Assembly: GCF_009183365.2 (NCBI RefSeq)
Contig: NZ_CP068230.1
Span: forward strand, 3,315,001-3,379,000
DNA length: 64,000 nt
Direction of reading: 5' to 3'
From: Shewanella algae
GTDB taxonomy: Bacteria; Pseudomonadota; Gammaproteobacteria; Enterobacterales; Shewanellaceae
Positions 1-8,849 of the stretch are shown here, in pieces. How positions within the stretch are numbered: position 1 is the first letter of the stretch; the number at the start of each line of letters is the position of its first letter. The notes under the pieces were generated by a model that had not been told where the DNA came from, ran no database searches, and was given only the letters and a program-made list of their open reading frames with translations. The position numbers and the translations under genes are program-made.

Positions 1-40
1 ATAGAGCTTTAGCAGTATCTGCTATTGTGCTTCCTTTCAT
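1..40 (-). CDS. Partial CDS running off the left edge
   Basis: On the minus strand an ATG at 38-40 is preceded by AAGGAG (46-51 on the plus strand) at good spacing. It opens a reading frame beginning MKGSTIADTAKAL that runs off the window. The frame is also open upstream to an earlier ATG at 80-82 that would add a hydrophobic stretch, so the true start could be either one. Too little is visible to name a family. Confidence 0.3.
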   Translation of the reverse strand, partial: MKGSTIADTAKAL

Positions 41-243
41 ACATGCTCCTTGAATACCTACGATTAGCCCTACTATAACCATAAAATAGGCGTTTTCTCA
101 AACCATCCCACACGAGCTCTTAAGTGACGAATATTTATCATGCTTGGTTATCAGACCAATGCGCTCTATGTCAAAAAAGATCTGCATGCTGAAAACAGTA
201 GCTAGAATGATAGCTATCGACTACAAATCTCAAGGTAACCACC

Positions 244-606
244 ATGTCTTACGATAGAGATGATGTTCAAGCGGCAGAAGCCTTGCACGCTCACTTAGCA
301 AAAACACCAATATATGAACTGTTGCTTCAATATGCTGAGTTAATCGACAAGCGTCTTAGTGCAATGGATACCGTTGACAGTGAAGTTTATGACTTTTTTC
401 ACAAGGCTTGGGAAAACAGAGACATTATCCCTATGGACATTGCGATCCGTAAAATCAATGACCTAACCGAGTTTAACACCCCAACACTAACCGAGGTAAT
501 TACAACGGCATCAAACACCTTTGAACCAAACAATTGTTCAGTAATGATTGAGCTTATAAAGATATATCAATGGCCTAGAAACAGATCCAAAGTACTCTCC
601 TTGTGA
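244..606 (+). CDS. Hypothetical protein, 120 aa
   Basis: A small protein, probably soluble and helical, with no signal peptide or membrane segment. It is rich in acidic and polar residues and ends in a basic tail. I do not recognise the family. An AAGG stretch lies about 10 bases before the ATG and a weak terminator-like hairpin follows at 606-636. It sits next to a broken prophage gene, so it may be accessory DNA. Base composition is more AT-rich than in the recN-type backbone genes. No function can be assigned. Confidence 0.5.
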   Translation: MSYDRDDVQAAEALHAHLAKTPIYELLLQYAELIDKRLSAMDTVDSEVYDFFHKAWENRDIIPMDIAIRKINDLTEFNTPTLTEVITTASNTFEPNNCSVMIELIKIYQWPRNRSKVLSL

Positions 607-636
607 AGCCACCGCTTCCCTGCCGTGTGGCTTTGT
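606..636 (+). terminator. Weak hairpin after the 120-aa gene
   Basis: AAGCCAC at 606-612 pairs with GTGGCTT at 627-633 directly after the stop codon. There is no long T tract, so termination activity is uncertain. Confidence 0.3.
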
Positions 637-1071
637 CATACTTGACCGGGTTCACGCACACTCAGTGATCCTAGCTTAGCCAGCTCGGGGTCACTGTTGA
701 TGAACTCCACAATATCACGCGCCAGTGGCAGCACTTCATTGCTCTGATAGACATCGTTGGTTTTGAGGGGATCCCCAAGTCCTGCCGCGCCCTGGGGAAT
801 AATCCCCGCCATCCCGGCCGGAAAGCGGTTGGCCGTCAACACATCCTGGGCGCTGATGTTCTTGGCGCTGACAAATTGATCTTTGGAAGAAAAGTCGCCG
901 ATGGGGATCACCTGGATCCCCTTCTCTTTGCCATCCGGAATGTTGATAAACATATTACGAAAGTTACCCGCCCCTTGCTGCGAGCCAGGGCGCTTCCTAT
1001 CGCCTTTTTGTCCGGATCACTGAGCTTGGGATCTGACACGTACAACAGGTAGCCCATGTGGGCGCCGTTCT
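636..1071 (-). pseudogene. Remnant of a P2-type phage portal protein gene (gpQ family), 3' part, frameshifted
   Basis: The minus-strand frame from 953 to 636 encodes 105 aa that resemble the C-terminal part of the P2 gpQ (PBSX-family) capsid portal protein. Recognisable blocks include GIQVIPIGDFSSKDQF, KNISAQDVLTANRFP and AGIIPQ. Upstream, at about 1071-985, another frame encodes NGAHMGYLLYVSDPKLSDPD, which matches the preceding part of gpQ. The two frames join at about 970-985 (expected SKGAGNFRNM), where one base seems to be missing. The 5' part of the gene is absent and the remnant lies about 30 bases from the recN stop codon. It is therefore debris of a P2-like prophage and should not give a working portal. 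The family call rests on remembered gpQ sequence. Confidence 0.75.
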
Positions 1072-1102
1072 TGGATTAACTGACTTGTTAACTGCCTTGA
1101 GC

Positions 1103-2764
1103 TTAACTACTCAGCAGCTCACGGGCGTTGGCCAGGGTATTGCTGGTGATGGTATCGCCGCCAAGCAGCCGAGCCAGCTCCTGTACCCGCTGCTCTTTAT
1201 CCAGTGCCACCATAGAGGTTTCAGTACCACTGCCCTTGGCATGTTTGGCAACAAACATATGCTGATGGCCGTTACCTGCCACCTGCGGCAGATGAGTCAC
1301 ACACAACACCTGAGTCGATTCTCCCAGGGTGCGCAACATGCGGCCCACCACGGCGGCCGTTGGTCCGGAAATCCCCACGTCCACCTCGTCAAAAATCAGT
1401 GTCGGGGTTGCCACCTTACGGGCGGTTATTACCTGAATACCCAGGCCGATACGGGAAAGCTCGCCCCCAGAGGCCACCTTGGCCAGACTCTGCAGTGGCT
1501 GCCCCGGGTTAGTGGTCACCAGAAACTCAACCCTGTCACTGCCGTTGACCGACATCTGCTCAGGGCTGAACTCCACCGCTATGCTGAACTTGCCCTTGGG
1601 CATATTGAGTTCATGGATGGAAGCCGTGACCAACTTGTCCAACTCTTTGGCATAGCGGCTGCGGCTCTGACTGAGTTTCTGCGCCTGGGTCAGATAATTC
1701 TGTTTGCTGGCTTCCAATTGCTGCTCTATCTCTTCGAGCTTCTGCTCATCTGAGTCGAGGCTACCCAGTTCGGTCAGCAACTGCTGATGGTGTTGATACA
1801 ACTCTGAGGGCATCACCTGATGCTTGCGCGCCAATTGCATCGCCTTGGAAAGTCGCGCCTCCAGCATGGCAAAGTGTTCAGGGTCCAACTCGAGTTTGTC
1901 CAGATAGCGCTGCAGTTCGCTACTGCTTTCCTGCACCTGGATCAGGGCATCGTTGAGCATGCTGCCGACATTGGCCAGCTCAGAATCGACACCCTCCAGC
2001 TCGGCACTGATATGCACGGCCCGGTTCAGCAATGACTCTATGTTGGCCTCTTCGCCCTCACTGAGCAGCATCAAGGCCAACTGACAGGACTCGATCAGCG
2101 CCGTACTGTTGGCCAGACGCTTGTGCTCCTGCTCTATCTCGGCAAATTCATGCTCCCCGAGGGCAAAGTCGTTGAGCTCTTCCACCTGATAGCTGAGTAA
2201 CTGCTTGCGGGCGATTCTCTCCTGCTGCGACAACACCAGTTGCCGCAGTTCCTGCTCGATTTGGCGATAACGCTGATAGGCACTGCTGACACCATCGAGC
2301 AACAGCTTATGATTGGCATAGCTGTCCAGCAGGTAAAGTTGCTGCTCTGTCTTGAGCATGGCGTGATGGGCATGCTGGCCGTGGATCCCCACCAGCAAGG
2401 GCCCCAAGGCCTTGAGCTGAGTCAGCGGCACAGGGTTACCATTGATATAGGCGCGGGAGCGGCCATCGCTGCCAATGGTGCGCCGGAGAATACATTCATC
2501 TTCGAGTTCAAGATCATTATCTTCCAGCCAACGCTTGGCCAGAGGGACATCCGCCAGAGAGAAACGGGCACTGACTTCTGTCTTGCTGGCACCGGGGCGC
2601 ACACTGGCGGCATCGGCCCGGTTACCGAGACAAAGCCCCAGGGCATCGATGGCAATGGATTTACCCGCCCCGGTCTCGCCGGTAATACTGGTCATTCCCG
2701 GACGGAAGTCCAGCTCCAGAAAACGCACTATGGCAAAGTTATTGATGCTGAGTTGGCAAAGCAT
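1103..2764 (-). CDS. recN: DNA repair ATPase RecN
   Basis: RecN is an SMC-like cytoplasmic ATPase that acts in recombinational repair of double-strand breaks. The Walker A motif GETGAGKS lies at about residues 30-37. A long coiled-coil centre (about residues 150-360) follows, then the ABC signature VASGGELSR and Walker B LIFDEVDVGISG. The chosen start gives MLCQLSINNFAIV and 553 aa, the same length as the E. coli protein. An ATG six codons upstream (2782) is less likely because it would place the start at the edge of a LexA box. Two LexA boxes lie just upstream, so it should be strongly SOS-induced, as in E. coli. The gene appears monocistronic and its 3' end abuts prophage debris. Confidence 0.97.
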   Translation of the reverse strand: MLCQLSINNFAIVRFLELDFRPGMTSITGETGAGKSIAIDALGLCLGNRADAASVRPGASKTEVSARFSLADVPLAKRWLEDNDLELEDECILRRTIGSDGRSRAYINGNPVPLTQLKALGPLLVGIHGQHAHHAMLKTEQQLYLLDSYANHKLLLDGVSSAYQRYRQIEQELRQLVLSQQERIARKQLLSYQVEELNDFALGEHEFAEIEQEHKRLANSTALIESCQLALMLLSEGEEANIESLLNRAVHISAELEGVDSELANVGSMLNDALIQVQESSSELQRYLDKLELDPEHFAMLEARLSKAMQLARKHQVMPSELYQHHQQLLTELGSLDSDEQKLEEIEQQLEASKQNYLTQAQKLSQSRSRYAKELDKLVTASIHELNMPKGKFSIAVEFSPEQMSVNGSDRVEFLVTTNPGQPLQSLAKVASGGELSRIGLGIQVITARKVATPTLIFDEVDVGISGPTAAVVGRMLRTLGESTQVLCVTHLPQVAGNGHQHMFVAKHAKGSGTETSMVALDKEQRVQELARLLGGDTITSNTLANARELLSS

Positions 2765-2781
2765 AATGAATTCCCAAAACA

Positions 2782-2797
2782 CTGTATTGATAAACAG
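2782..2797 (-). promoter_or_regulatory. LexA box 1 of recN
   Basis: CTGTATTGATAAACAG fits the LexA consensus CTGT-N8-ACAG perfectly. It lies 18 bases upstream of the recN start codon. Confidence 0.9.
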
Positions 2798-2803
2798 TAT
2801 ATA

Positions 2804-2819
2804 CTGATTTTTTATACAG
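2804..2819 (-). promoter_or_regulatory. LexA box 2 of recN
   Basis: CTGATTTTTTATACAG has one mismatch to CTGT-N8-ACAG and lies 6 bases upstream of box 1. Multiple LexA operators are typical of recN. The same 16 bases occur again at 31096-31111. Confidence 0.8.
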
Positions 2820-2856
2820 TAAATATCTGTCGATTAATTATTCCCTGTGTTCTTCC

Positions 2857-3810
2857 CTAGACGGCCCATGCCGCTATCAAAGGCAAACTGATAAAGGTGA
2901 TCAGCGTGCCCACTAATATCCCCTGGGCACTGACCCCGGCCTTGGTGTCATAACGCTGCGCCAGTAAGTATACACTCGCTGCCGTAGGCAGGGCCGCAAG
3001 AATAACCCCCATCTGCAGATTGGTGCCGCTGATCCCCATGGCTTTCAATAATAGATAAGCCAGCAGAGGTTGCAGTAGCAGCTTGCAGGCGTTGATGCCA
3101 AAGAGCTCGGCCAACTGCCAAGGCCCAGGTAAGCGGGTGGCGCCGCGAACCCGGGTCGCCTTGGCCAACACCATACCTATGGCAAACAGGGCGCAGGGAC
3201 TGGAGGTGGCGCCTATCTGGCTTATCATCATCTCTATCCCATCCGGCAGAGCCATACCGGACGCCGAGACGGCAACGCCCAGGGCGCTGCCGATAACAAT
3301 CGGGTTTTTCGCCAGCGCTTCAACAATTATCAGCAAAGGATGCGCCTTATTTTCTGTATCTCTGGCAAGCTCCAGCGACACCAGTGCCACGGCAAACATC
3401 ACCACAGACAACAGGCTGGCAATGGCCGCCGCGGCCAGCGCCAGCTGGTTTCCCGGGTAGACTATCATCATCATGGGGATACCGATAAAGGCGGTATTGC
3501 CAAAGGTGGCATTCAAGGCGCGAATTGCCCCTACCCCTTGACCCGCCCTGAAACAGCCGGAAATCAGCAACACCAGCAGGTAGGTCAGCATCATTGCCAC
3601 GCTGAAACCGACGATGAAATGCCACTGGAAGATCTCCTCGAAAGAAGTTCTTGCCAGCACTATCATCATAACGGCCGGAAAAGCTATGTAGTAAACATAT
3701 TGATTGAGCGCCGCATCCGTACCATCCGGCAGGATTTTGCTTTTCTGTACCAGTGAACCTGCGAGCATAATGCCAAACACAGAGATCAGCGGAGTAATGA
3801 TTCCAGTCAT
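2857..3810 (-). CDS. AEC-family (auxin efflux carrier type) transporter
   Basis: A 317-aa inner-membrane protein with about ten hydrophobic segments and the AEC/membrane transport protein pattern. Features include an N-terminal TPLISVFGIMLAG helix, LNQYVYYIAFPAVMMIVLA, and NATFGNTAFIGIPMM in the middle. The C-terminal half repeats the fold (GVILAALPTAASVYLLAQRYD). Bacterial members move organic anions such as malate, but the substrate cannot be read from sequence. GGAAGAAGT precedes the ATG. It is divergent from the LysR gene at 4035, which may control it. Confidence 0.88.
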   Translation of the reverse strand: MTGIITPLISVFGIMLAGSLVQKSKILPDGTDAALNQYVYYIAFPAVMMIVLARTSFEEIFQWHFIVGFSVAMMLTYLLVLLISGCFRAGQGVGAIRALNATFGNTAFIGIPMMMIVYPGNQLALAAAAIASLLSVVMFAVALVSLELARDTENKAHPLLIIVEALAKNPIVIGSALGVAVSASGMALPDGIEMMISQIGATSSPCALFAIGMVLAKATRVRGATRLPGPWQLAELFGINACKLLLQPLLAYLLLKAMGISGTNLQMGVILAALPTAASVYLLAQRYDTKAGVSAQGILVGTLITFISLPLIAAWAV

Positions 3811-4034
3811 ACTTCTTCCATTTTGCTGACTTTGGCTGTCGTACTCCCGCCGGGGATCTGCGAAAATGGCGGGGGAATTTTGTATCTTGCCTGCCCCTTA
3901 TCAGTACAGCTAAGTAAGTTCGGCAGAGACGCCGGCAAGATACCATAGTCGTTATCCGCCAGCCATTGCGCTATGGTCGTAGAAACCGGCAGACAAGCGT
4001 TTTAAACATATCCTTGGCACATTGAGGAACCGCA

Positions 4035-4937
4035 ATGAGTGACAATCAGGCCCCCGAACTGCAACTGCTCTACTTGTTTGTACATCTGGTCAATGCCGGC
4101 AGTTTCTCCCAGGCCGCCAAAGTGTTGGATATGCCGGTGGCCACCGTCAGCCGCAAATTGGCCAAGCTGGAGTCTGTGCTGGATAAACAACTGCTGATGC
4201 GTACCACCCGCAAACTGAGGTTGACCGAAGAGGGACTGGAGTTGTTCCAACGCTATCAGCAACTGATAGCCCAGTTTGATGCCCTGGCCAGCGGCACCTG
4301 CGCCGACAAACCCGAAGGCACCCTGAGAATTGCCGCCCCCATCTCGATAATCTCTATGATATTCATCGAGACACTGAACGAATTTTGCGAGTGCTACCCG
4401 GATATCAAGCTGCATATCGCCCAAAGCAATGAGGTGGTGGATCTCATCGACAAAGGCATAGATGTTGCCATAGTCGGCGGCACCCAGCCGGACTCCTCCT
4501 GGGTCTCCTGCTCTCTCGGGGTATTGGATTATCGCCTGGTGGCTTCCCCCGGGTATCTTCGAAAGGCGCCGGTATTCAATCATCCGCAGCAGCTCAGTCA
4601 ACATAAGGTGATCAAGGTCTGGCCTCTGTTCAACTGGTCGCTGCGCCATCCCGATGGCGATGCCTTCTATTATGATGGCCCGGCCAACCTGACCCTGACG
4701 GATCTCCACGGTGCCATCCGCGCAACCTTAAATGACGGCGGCATTCTTTACGGCCCAGAGCTATTTTGCAAACAGGAGTTGAAAGACGGCCGGCTGCAGG
4801 TATTGCTGCCGGAGTGGAAAGGAGAAAAACGGCGTATCTCCCTGCTCTATCATCAACGCAGCCAGCAACCACTCAAGGTAAAACTCTTTATCGAGTTCAT
4901 GCAGCAGCGCGCCCCGGCGCTGTTTTCCATGGACTGA
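4035..4937 (+). CDS. LysR-family transcriptional regulator
   Basis: A 300-aa protein. Residues about 5-65 form the winged helix-turn-helix (FVHLVNAGSFSQAAKVLDMPVATVSRKLAKLE), followed by a LysR substrate-binding domain beginning at GTLRIAAPISI. It belongs to the type with a short linker and few conserved effector residues, so the ligand is unknown. GAGGAA lies before the start codon. The divergent layout with the AEC transporter (about 225 bases between starts) suggests it regulates that gene and itself. Confidence 0.93.
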   Translation: MSDNQAPELQLLYLFVHLVNAGSFSQAAKVLDMPVATVSRKLAKLESVLDKQLLMRTTRKLRLTEEGLELFQRYQQLIAQFDALASGTCADKPEGTLRIAAPISIISMIFIETLNEFCECYPDIKLHIAQSNEVVDLIDKGIDVAIVGGTQPDSSWVSCSLGVLDYRLVASPGYLRKAPVFNHPQQLSQHKVIKVWPLFNWSLRHPDGDAFYYDGPANLTLTDLHGAIRATLNDGGILYGPELFCKQELKDGRLQVLLPEWKGEKRRISLLYHQRSQQPLKVKLFIEFMQQRAPALFSMD

Positions 4938-4942
4938 AACAC

Positions 4943-4970
4943 AAAAAAGCCCGCGATGCGGGCTTTTCTT
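4943..4970. terminator. Bidirectional terminator between the LysR gene and pstS
   Basis: AAAAAAGCCCGCGATGCGGGCTTTTCTT forms a GC-rich stem (AGCCCGC/GCGGGCT) with A and T tracts on either side. It can serve both convergent genes. Confidence 0.9.
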
Positions 4971-4985
4971 CGAAGGGAGTATGTC

Positions 4986-5957
4986 TTACAGACGGATACC
5001 AGCCTTCTCCAGGTCTTTGGCAATCACACTTCTTGGCAGTGCAACATAACCGTCTTTCTCAACCACCTGCTGACCCTGCTTGGACAGGACATAGCGGACA
5101 AACTCGCGCTGCATGGGTGACAGCTCTTTGTTTGGGTGCTTGTTGATGTAAACGTAGAGGTAGCGTGACAGTGGGTAAGTACCGCTGGCAGCATTGTCTG
5201 GGGTTGCAGCGATATAGTCGTCGCCCTTCTTGGACAGAGCCACGGCTTTAACACCGGCTGTCTTGTAACCTATGCCTGAGTAACCGATAGCGTTCAGCGA
5301 CTGAGATACAGACTGAACCACTGAGGCGCTGCCTGGCTGCTCGTTCACGTTAGCTTTGAAGTCACCCTTACACAGCGCTTTCTTCTTGAAGTAACCGTAA
5401 GTACCGGATACTGAGTTACGGCCGTACAGCTGAATGTCTTTGGCAGACCAGCTTCCGTCCAGACCGGCATCACCCCAGCGAGTGATATCGCTGCCACCAC
5501 ACTTGTGGGTAGAGGAGAAGATAGCATCAACCTGCTCTATGCTCAGGCCCTTGATTGGGTTGTCCTTGTGAACAAAAACCGCCAGGGCATCGATGGCTAC
5601 ACGAATCGCAGTAGGCTTGTAACCATAGTGCTTTTCAAACGCTTCTTCTTCGTTTGGCTTCATCTTGCGGCTCATTGGGCCGAACTGAGAAGTCCCTTCG
5701 GTCAGAGCTGGAGGCGCAGTTGAAGAACCGGCAGCCTGGATCTGGATGTTGACGTTAGGGTACATCTGTTTGAATTCTTCCGCCCACAGAGTCATCATGT
5801 TGGCCAGAGTGTCAGAGCCGACGGAAGACAAGTTACCGGAAACACCACTTGTTTTCTCGTAGGTTGGCAGTGACTGATCGATAGCAGCCATAGATGCTGC
5901 AGAGAATACACCAGCGGCCGTAAGGGTTACCGCGCCGACAAGCTGTTTCAATTTCAT
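4986..5957 (-). CDS. pstS: Phosphate ABC transporter substrate-binding protein PstS
   Basis: A 323-aa periplasmic phosphate-binding protein. Residues 1-24 are a signal peptide (basic start, hydrophobic core, AASMAA cleavage region). The mature part has the PstS pattern: SSVGSDTLANMMTLWAEEF, then AAGSSTAPPALTEGTSQFGPMSR, and YGRNSVSGTYGYFKKKALC near the second phosphate-binding loop. No pstCAB genes follow, so the permease must lie elsewhere. Four 11-bp spaced ATGAC repeats upstream are Pho boxes, and phoB-phoR lie directly upstream on the same strand, so PhoB control is expected. Confidence 0.95.
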   Translation of the reverse strand: MKLKQLVGAVTLTAAGVFSAASMAAIDQSLPTYEKTSGVSGNLSSVGSDTLANMMTLWAEEFKQMYPNVNIQIQAAGSSTAPPALTEGTSQFGPMSRKMKPNEEEAFEKHYGYKPTAIRVAIDALAVFVHKDNPIKGLSIEQVDAIFSSTHKCGGSDITRWGDAGLDGSWSAKDIQLYGRNSVSGTYGYFKKKALCKGDFKANVNEQPGSASVVQSVSQSLNAIGYSGIGYKTAGVKAVALSKKGDDYIAATPDNAASGTYPLSRYLYVYINKHPNKELSPMQREFVRYVLSKQGQQVVEKDGYVALPRSVIAKDLEKAGIRL

Positions 5958-6017
5958 TATTTGCTCCAGTTTTTACCGAACTTGGTTTCTAAAACGCAGC
6001 CAGTATCAATTGCCACA

Positions 6018-6058
6018 ATGACAAGTCTATGACTTAAAAATGACAGTTGCATGACAAG
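6018..6058 (-). promoter_or_regulatory. Tandem Pho boxes upstream of pstS
   Basis: ATGAC recurs at 6018, 6029, 6040 and 6051, an exact 11-base period. Read on the minus strand this gives two CTTGTCAT/CTGTCAT-type Pho boxes in tandem, 60-100 bases before the pstS start codon. This is the known PhoB operator layout. Confidence 0.92.
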
Positions 6059-6271
6059 CCAAAATAAATACGCTGTAACTGGGTATCGAAAATAACAGAC
6101 TGAAAATAACTGCCAGCCACGCCTTGAAGCCATTTCGGCATAAAGGACCCTCGATTGACAATGTCGCCCCGACAGTTTCCTAAAGCCTTTGCCTAATCAT
6201 GACCGTGAGATTGCCATTTGCCACAGGCTTGAAAAAGAGTGTACAAAGCCTACCTCTTCCCGCTAGACAGC

Positions 6272-6296
6272 AAAAAGGAGCCAAAGGCTCCTTAAT
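6272..6296 (-). terminator. Hairpin after phoR
   Basis: AAGGAGCC-AAA-GGCTCCTT forms an eight-base stem. On the minus strand it is followed by a short T run (TTTTTG...), just after the phoR stop codon. Confidence 0.8.
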
Positions 6297-6318
6297 AGGG
6301 TTAATACAGTCAAACGCG

Positions 6319-7620
6319 TCAGGAAGCTTGCTGCTCCAGCAGATGCTGCGGGATCACAAAGCTGAAGGTACTGCCCTTGCCAAGCTCACTGGCCACCTTG
6401 AGTTCGCTGTGGTGATGACTGAGGGCGTGTTTCACTATCGCCAGCCCCAGACCACTGCCACCGGTTTGCCGCGAGCGGGCACTGTCAACCCGATAGAAGC
6501 GTTCGGTCAGGCGACTGATATGCTGCGGTGCAATACCTTCACCACTGTCTTTAACACTGAACATGGCGCCGGTTGCCACCCGTTGCCAGCGCACCTCAAT
6601 AGTGCCACCCGGCTCTGTATAGCGTATGGCGTTGGACAACAGGTTGGAGCAGGCACTGCGCAGCTGCAACTCATTGCCATGGGTATTGAGCCCTGGTTCG
6701 GCATAGAAGCTCAGTTGGTAGCGACCACGGGAGAGCGCTTCGCCCTCCTCTTTTAAGGTGGTCATCAACTGCTGCATATCCACTGTGTGTTCCAGGTTGA
6801 TATCGGCGGCATCTTCAATCCGCGACAACGCCAACAGCTGCTCCACCATGGACTGCATCCTGCCTGTCTGCTGCTGCATCAGCTCCAGCGCCTTGACATT
6901 GGGTGAGTCGGGTTCGGCCATGCTCTGCATCATCTCAAGATATCCCTGCAGCACAGTGAGCGGTGTCTTCAGCTCATGAGAGACATTGGCAACAAACTCC
7001 TTGCGCATCCCCTCGAGTTGCCTAACCCGGGTGATATCCCGGGCAATCAGCAACAACTGCCTGTCGCCATAGGCCATCAAACGCACTTCCAGCAAACGCT
7101 TATCCGAAACCGGGGACGGCAGCTCCAGCGGCTCCTTGTAATGGCCCTTTTTCAAATAGGCCGAAAAGTCGGGATGCCGGATAAGGTTATCTATTCGCTG
7201 ACCATTATCCTGCGGCCAGACAAAGCCAAGCAGCAGCTGCGCCAACTTGTTACACCAGAGAATATTGTGCTCTGAATCGAGTACCACGGCCGCATCGGGA
7301 AGTGCTTCGGCCCCCTGGCGAAACCTTCCCAGCAGCCCGGCCAACTGACTCACTCGCTTGCGATTTTTACCCTGCAGGCGATAGATGCCGTTGAACACCC
7401 CTTCCCAACTGCCACTGCCCTGCGGCGGCGTTAAGCGGCGATCGCGCCACAACCAGTAATTGAGCCGGATAAGCTGGCGATAGTGCCAACCCAATAATAG
7501 AAAAGCGCCCAGACACAGTACCAAGAGCAACTGACCAAGCAGCAACCCAAGCAGCAAACAAGCCGCCAGGTACAGCATCAAACGGGAAAACAGCCGATAA
7601 CCCGAATAGGAATCAAACAT
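6319..7620 (-). CDS. phoR: Phosphate regulon sensor histidine kinase PhoR
   Basis: A 433-aa inner-membrane sensor kinase. Two closely spaced hydrophobic segments lie at about residues 10-50. A PAS domain follows at about 90-200 (LPDAAVVLDSEHNILWCNKLAQLLLG). The dimerisation box is FVANVSHELKTPLTVLQGYLEMM with the phospho-accepting His. The ATPase domain has the N box (SACSNLLSNAIRYT), the G1 region (VKDSGEGIAPQH) and the G2 region (GGSGLGLAIVKHA). The start MFDSYSGYRL aligns with E. coli PhoR. An ATG 12 codons upstream (7656) would add a tail absent from that protein. It follows phoB by 74 bases and presumably shares its transcript. Confidence 0.95.
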   Translation of the reverse strand: MFDSYSGYRLFSRLMLYLAACLLLGLLLGQLLLVLCLGAFLLLGWHYRQLIRLNYWLWRDRRLTPPQGSGSWEGVFNGIYRLQGKNRKRVSQLAGLLGRFRQGAEALPDAAVVLDSEHNILWCNKLAQLLLGFVWPQDNGQRIDNLIRHPDFSAYLKKGHYKEPLELPSPVSDKRLLEVRLMAYGDRQLLLIARDITRVRQLEGMRKEFVANVSHELKTPLTVLQGYLEMMQSMAEPDSPNVKALELMQQQTGRMQSMVEQLLALSRIEDAADINLEHTVDMQQLMTTLKEEGEALSRGRYQLSFYAEPGLNTHGNELQLRSACSNLLSNAIRYTEPGGTIEVRWQRVATGAMFSVKDSGEGIAPQHISRLTERFYRVDSARSRQTGGSGLGLAIVKHALSHHHSELKVASELGKGSTFSFVIPQHLLEQQAS

Positions 7621-7694
7621 AGAAAATGCCCAGGCAAAAGGCCGATGGTTGCACAAGATAACGCAAAACCCGGCCCATGCCCATTGTTACCCCG

Positions 7695-8384
7695 CTAGAT
7701 ACGGGTAGAGAAGCGGTAACCTGCGCCGCGAACCGTTTGGATCAGTTTATCGTGCCCGGACAGCTCCACGGCTTTCCTTAAGCGACGAATATGCACATCC
7801 ACGGTTCTGTCTTCGACATAGACATTGGTGCCCCAGACATTGTCCAGCAGCTGCTCACGGCTGTAGACCCGTTCCGGGTGAGTCATAAAGAAGTGCAGCA
7901 AACGAAACTCGGTCGGCCCCATCTCCAGCACAGAATCCCCCACTGTGACCCTGTGGCTGACAGGATCCAGGGTCAGGCCCTGCACGTCTATGGTTTCTTC
8001 CAGGCGGGTTGGTGCGGCGCGTCTGAGAACCGCCTTGATGCGAGCCACCAGCTCCTTGGGGGAAAACGGCTTGGTAATATAGTCATCGGCGCCCACTTCC
8101 AGGCCTTTGACCTTGTCCTCTTCCTCGCCGCGGGCGGTGAGCATGATAATGGGGATCTGGCGGGTAAACTCATCTTGCTTCAATCGCTTGGCAAACTGAA
8201 TACCGCTGCCACCGGGAAACATCCAGTCCAGCAGAATAAGATCCGGATAAGGTTCCTTGAGCAGTGCCAGCGCAGAGTCAAAGTCCTCGGCGGCACTGGT
8301 GGTGTACCCGTGTTGTTCCATAACAAAAGTCAGCATCTCACGGATAGCCAACTCATCTTCTACTATTAAAATCCTTGCAGTCAT
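7695..8384 (-). CDS. phoB: Phosphate regulon response regulator PhoB
   Basis: A 229-aa OmpR/PhoB-type regulator. The receiver domain (residues 1-120) has the acidic pair at EDE, the phospho-acceptor Asp in LILLDWMFPGGSG, a Thr in MLTARGEEED and Lys in YITKPFSPKEL. The winged-helix DNA-binding domain follows, with RVYSREQLLDNVWG, VEDRTVDVHIRRLRKAVE and RTVRGAGYRF. The length matches E. coli PhoB (229 aa). It forms an operon with phoR and controls pstS through the Pho boxes seen here. Its own promoter has a plausible Pho box. Confidence 0.97.
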   Translation of the reverse strand: MTARILIVEDELAIREMLTFVMEQHGYTTSAAEDFDSALALLKEPYPDLILLDWMFPGGSGIQFAKRLKQDEFTRQIPIIMLTARGEEEDKVKGLEVGADDYITKPFSPKELVARIKAVLRRAAPTRLEETIDVQGLTLDPVSHRVTVGDSVLEMGPTEFRLLHFFMTHPERVYSREQLLDNVWGTNVYVEDRTVDVHIRRLRKAVELSGHDKLIQTVRGAGYRFSTRI

Positions 8385-8417
8385 AACGGTTTCTGTCAGT
8401 GAATTTCCACGTGGCCA

Positions 8418-8450
8418 TTATTGGACAGTTTTATTACAAAATTATGAAAA
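8418..8450 (-). promoter_or_regulatory. Probable Pho box of phoBR
   Basis: On the minus strand this stretch begins TTTTCATAATTTTGTAATAA and continues AACTGTCC. It resembles the E. coli phoB operator in having CAT/TGT half-sites at about 11-base steps. It lies 34-66 bases upstream of the phoB start codon and is weaker than the pstS boxes. Confidence 0.6.
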
Positions 8451-8462
8451 GGGCCGACTCTG

Positions 8463-8845
8463 ACACCTTTAACGCCGCTATTTTGTCACAATTTTCCCGA
8501 TTAAACACTTGAAACTGGAATGAAAAGCTTACCAAAGAGCCATTATTGACCGCCACGAGCAACAATCTCACTGCAGCTGAATTTAGATTACAAGTCTACA
8601 ACAAACAATAAGTTAGCCTTAACTTAACCAAGTGCTGCCGCGGCTCCCTGTTAGGCCAGGCGCGAATTATCTTTCAGGTACACGGCACTGACACAATTTC
8701 CTGACAACTGTTTTCACACTGCAGGAACGCGCCCAAGAGCCGTTCGGCTGAGTTGGCTGGATTCATCCGCAAAGGCCGAAGGCAAGAACCAACAGCAGCG
8801 CGACAAAGAGCTACCTCAATACGCCTCCTGCCTACAAACAGTGCA
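8463..8845. other. Intergenic region between phoB and the IS200-type element
   Basis: About 380 bases with no convincing gene, hairpin or promoter motif beyond the phoB upstream region. A frame of 83 codons at 8674-8925 on the minus strand overlaps the end of the insertion sequence and has no ribosome site or family resemblance. Confidence 0.6.
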
Positions 8846-8849
8846 AGTA

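Noticed and set aside
1058..1753. Long open frames on the strand opposite recN, and likewise opposite ppnN (19892-21079), dxs (48889-49623) and S9 (25934-26758).
   Set aside because: They are mirror frames of strongly coding GC-rich genes, without ribosome sites or recognisable domains.
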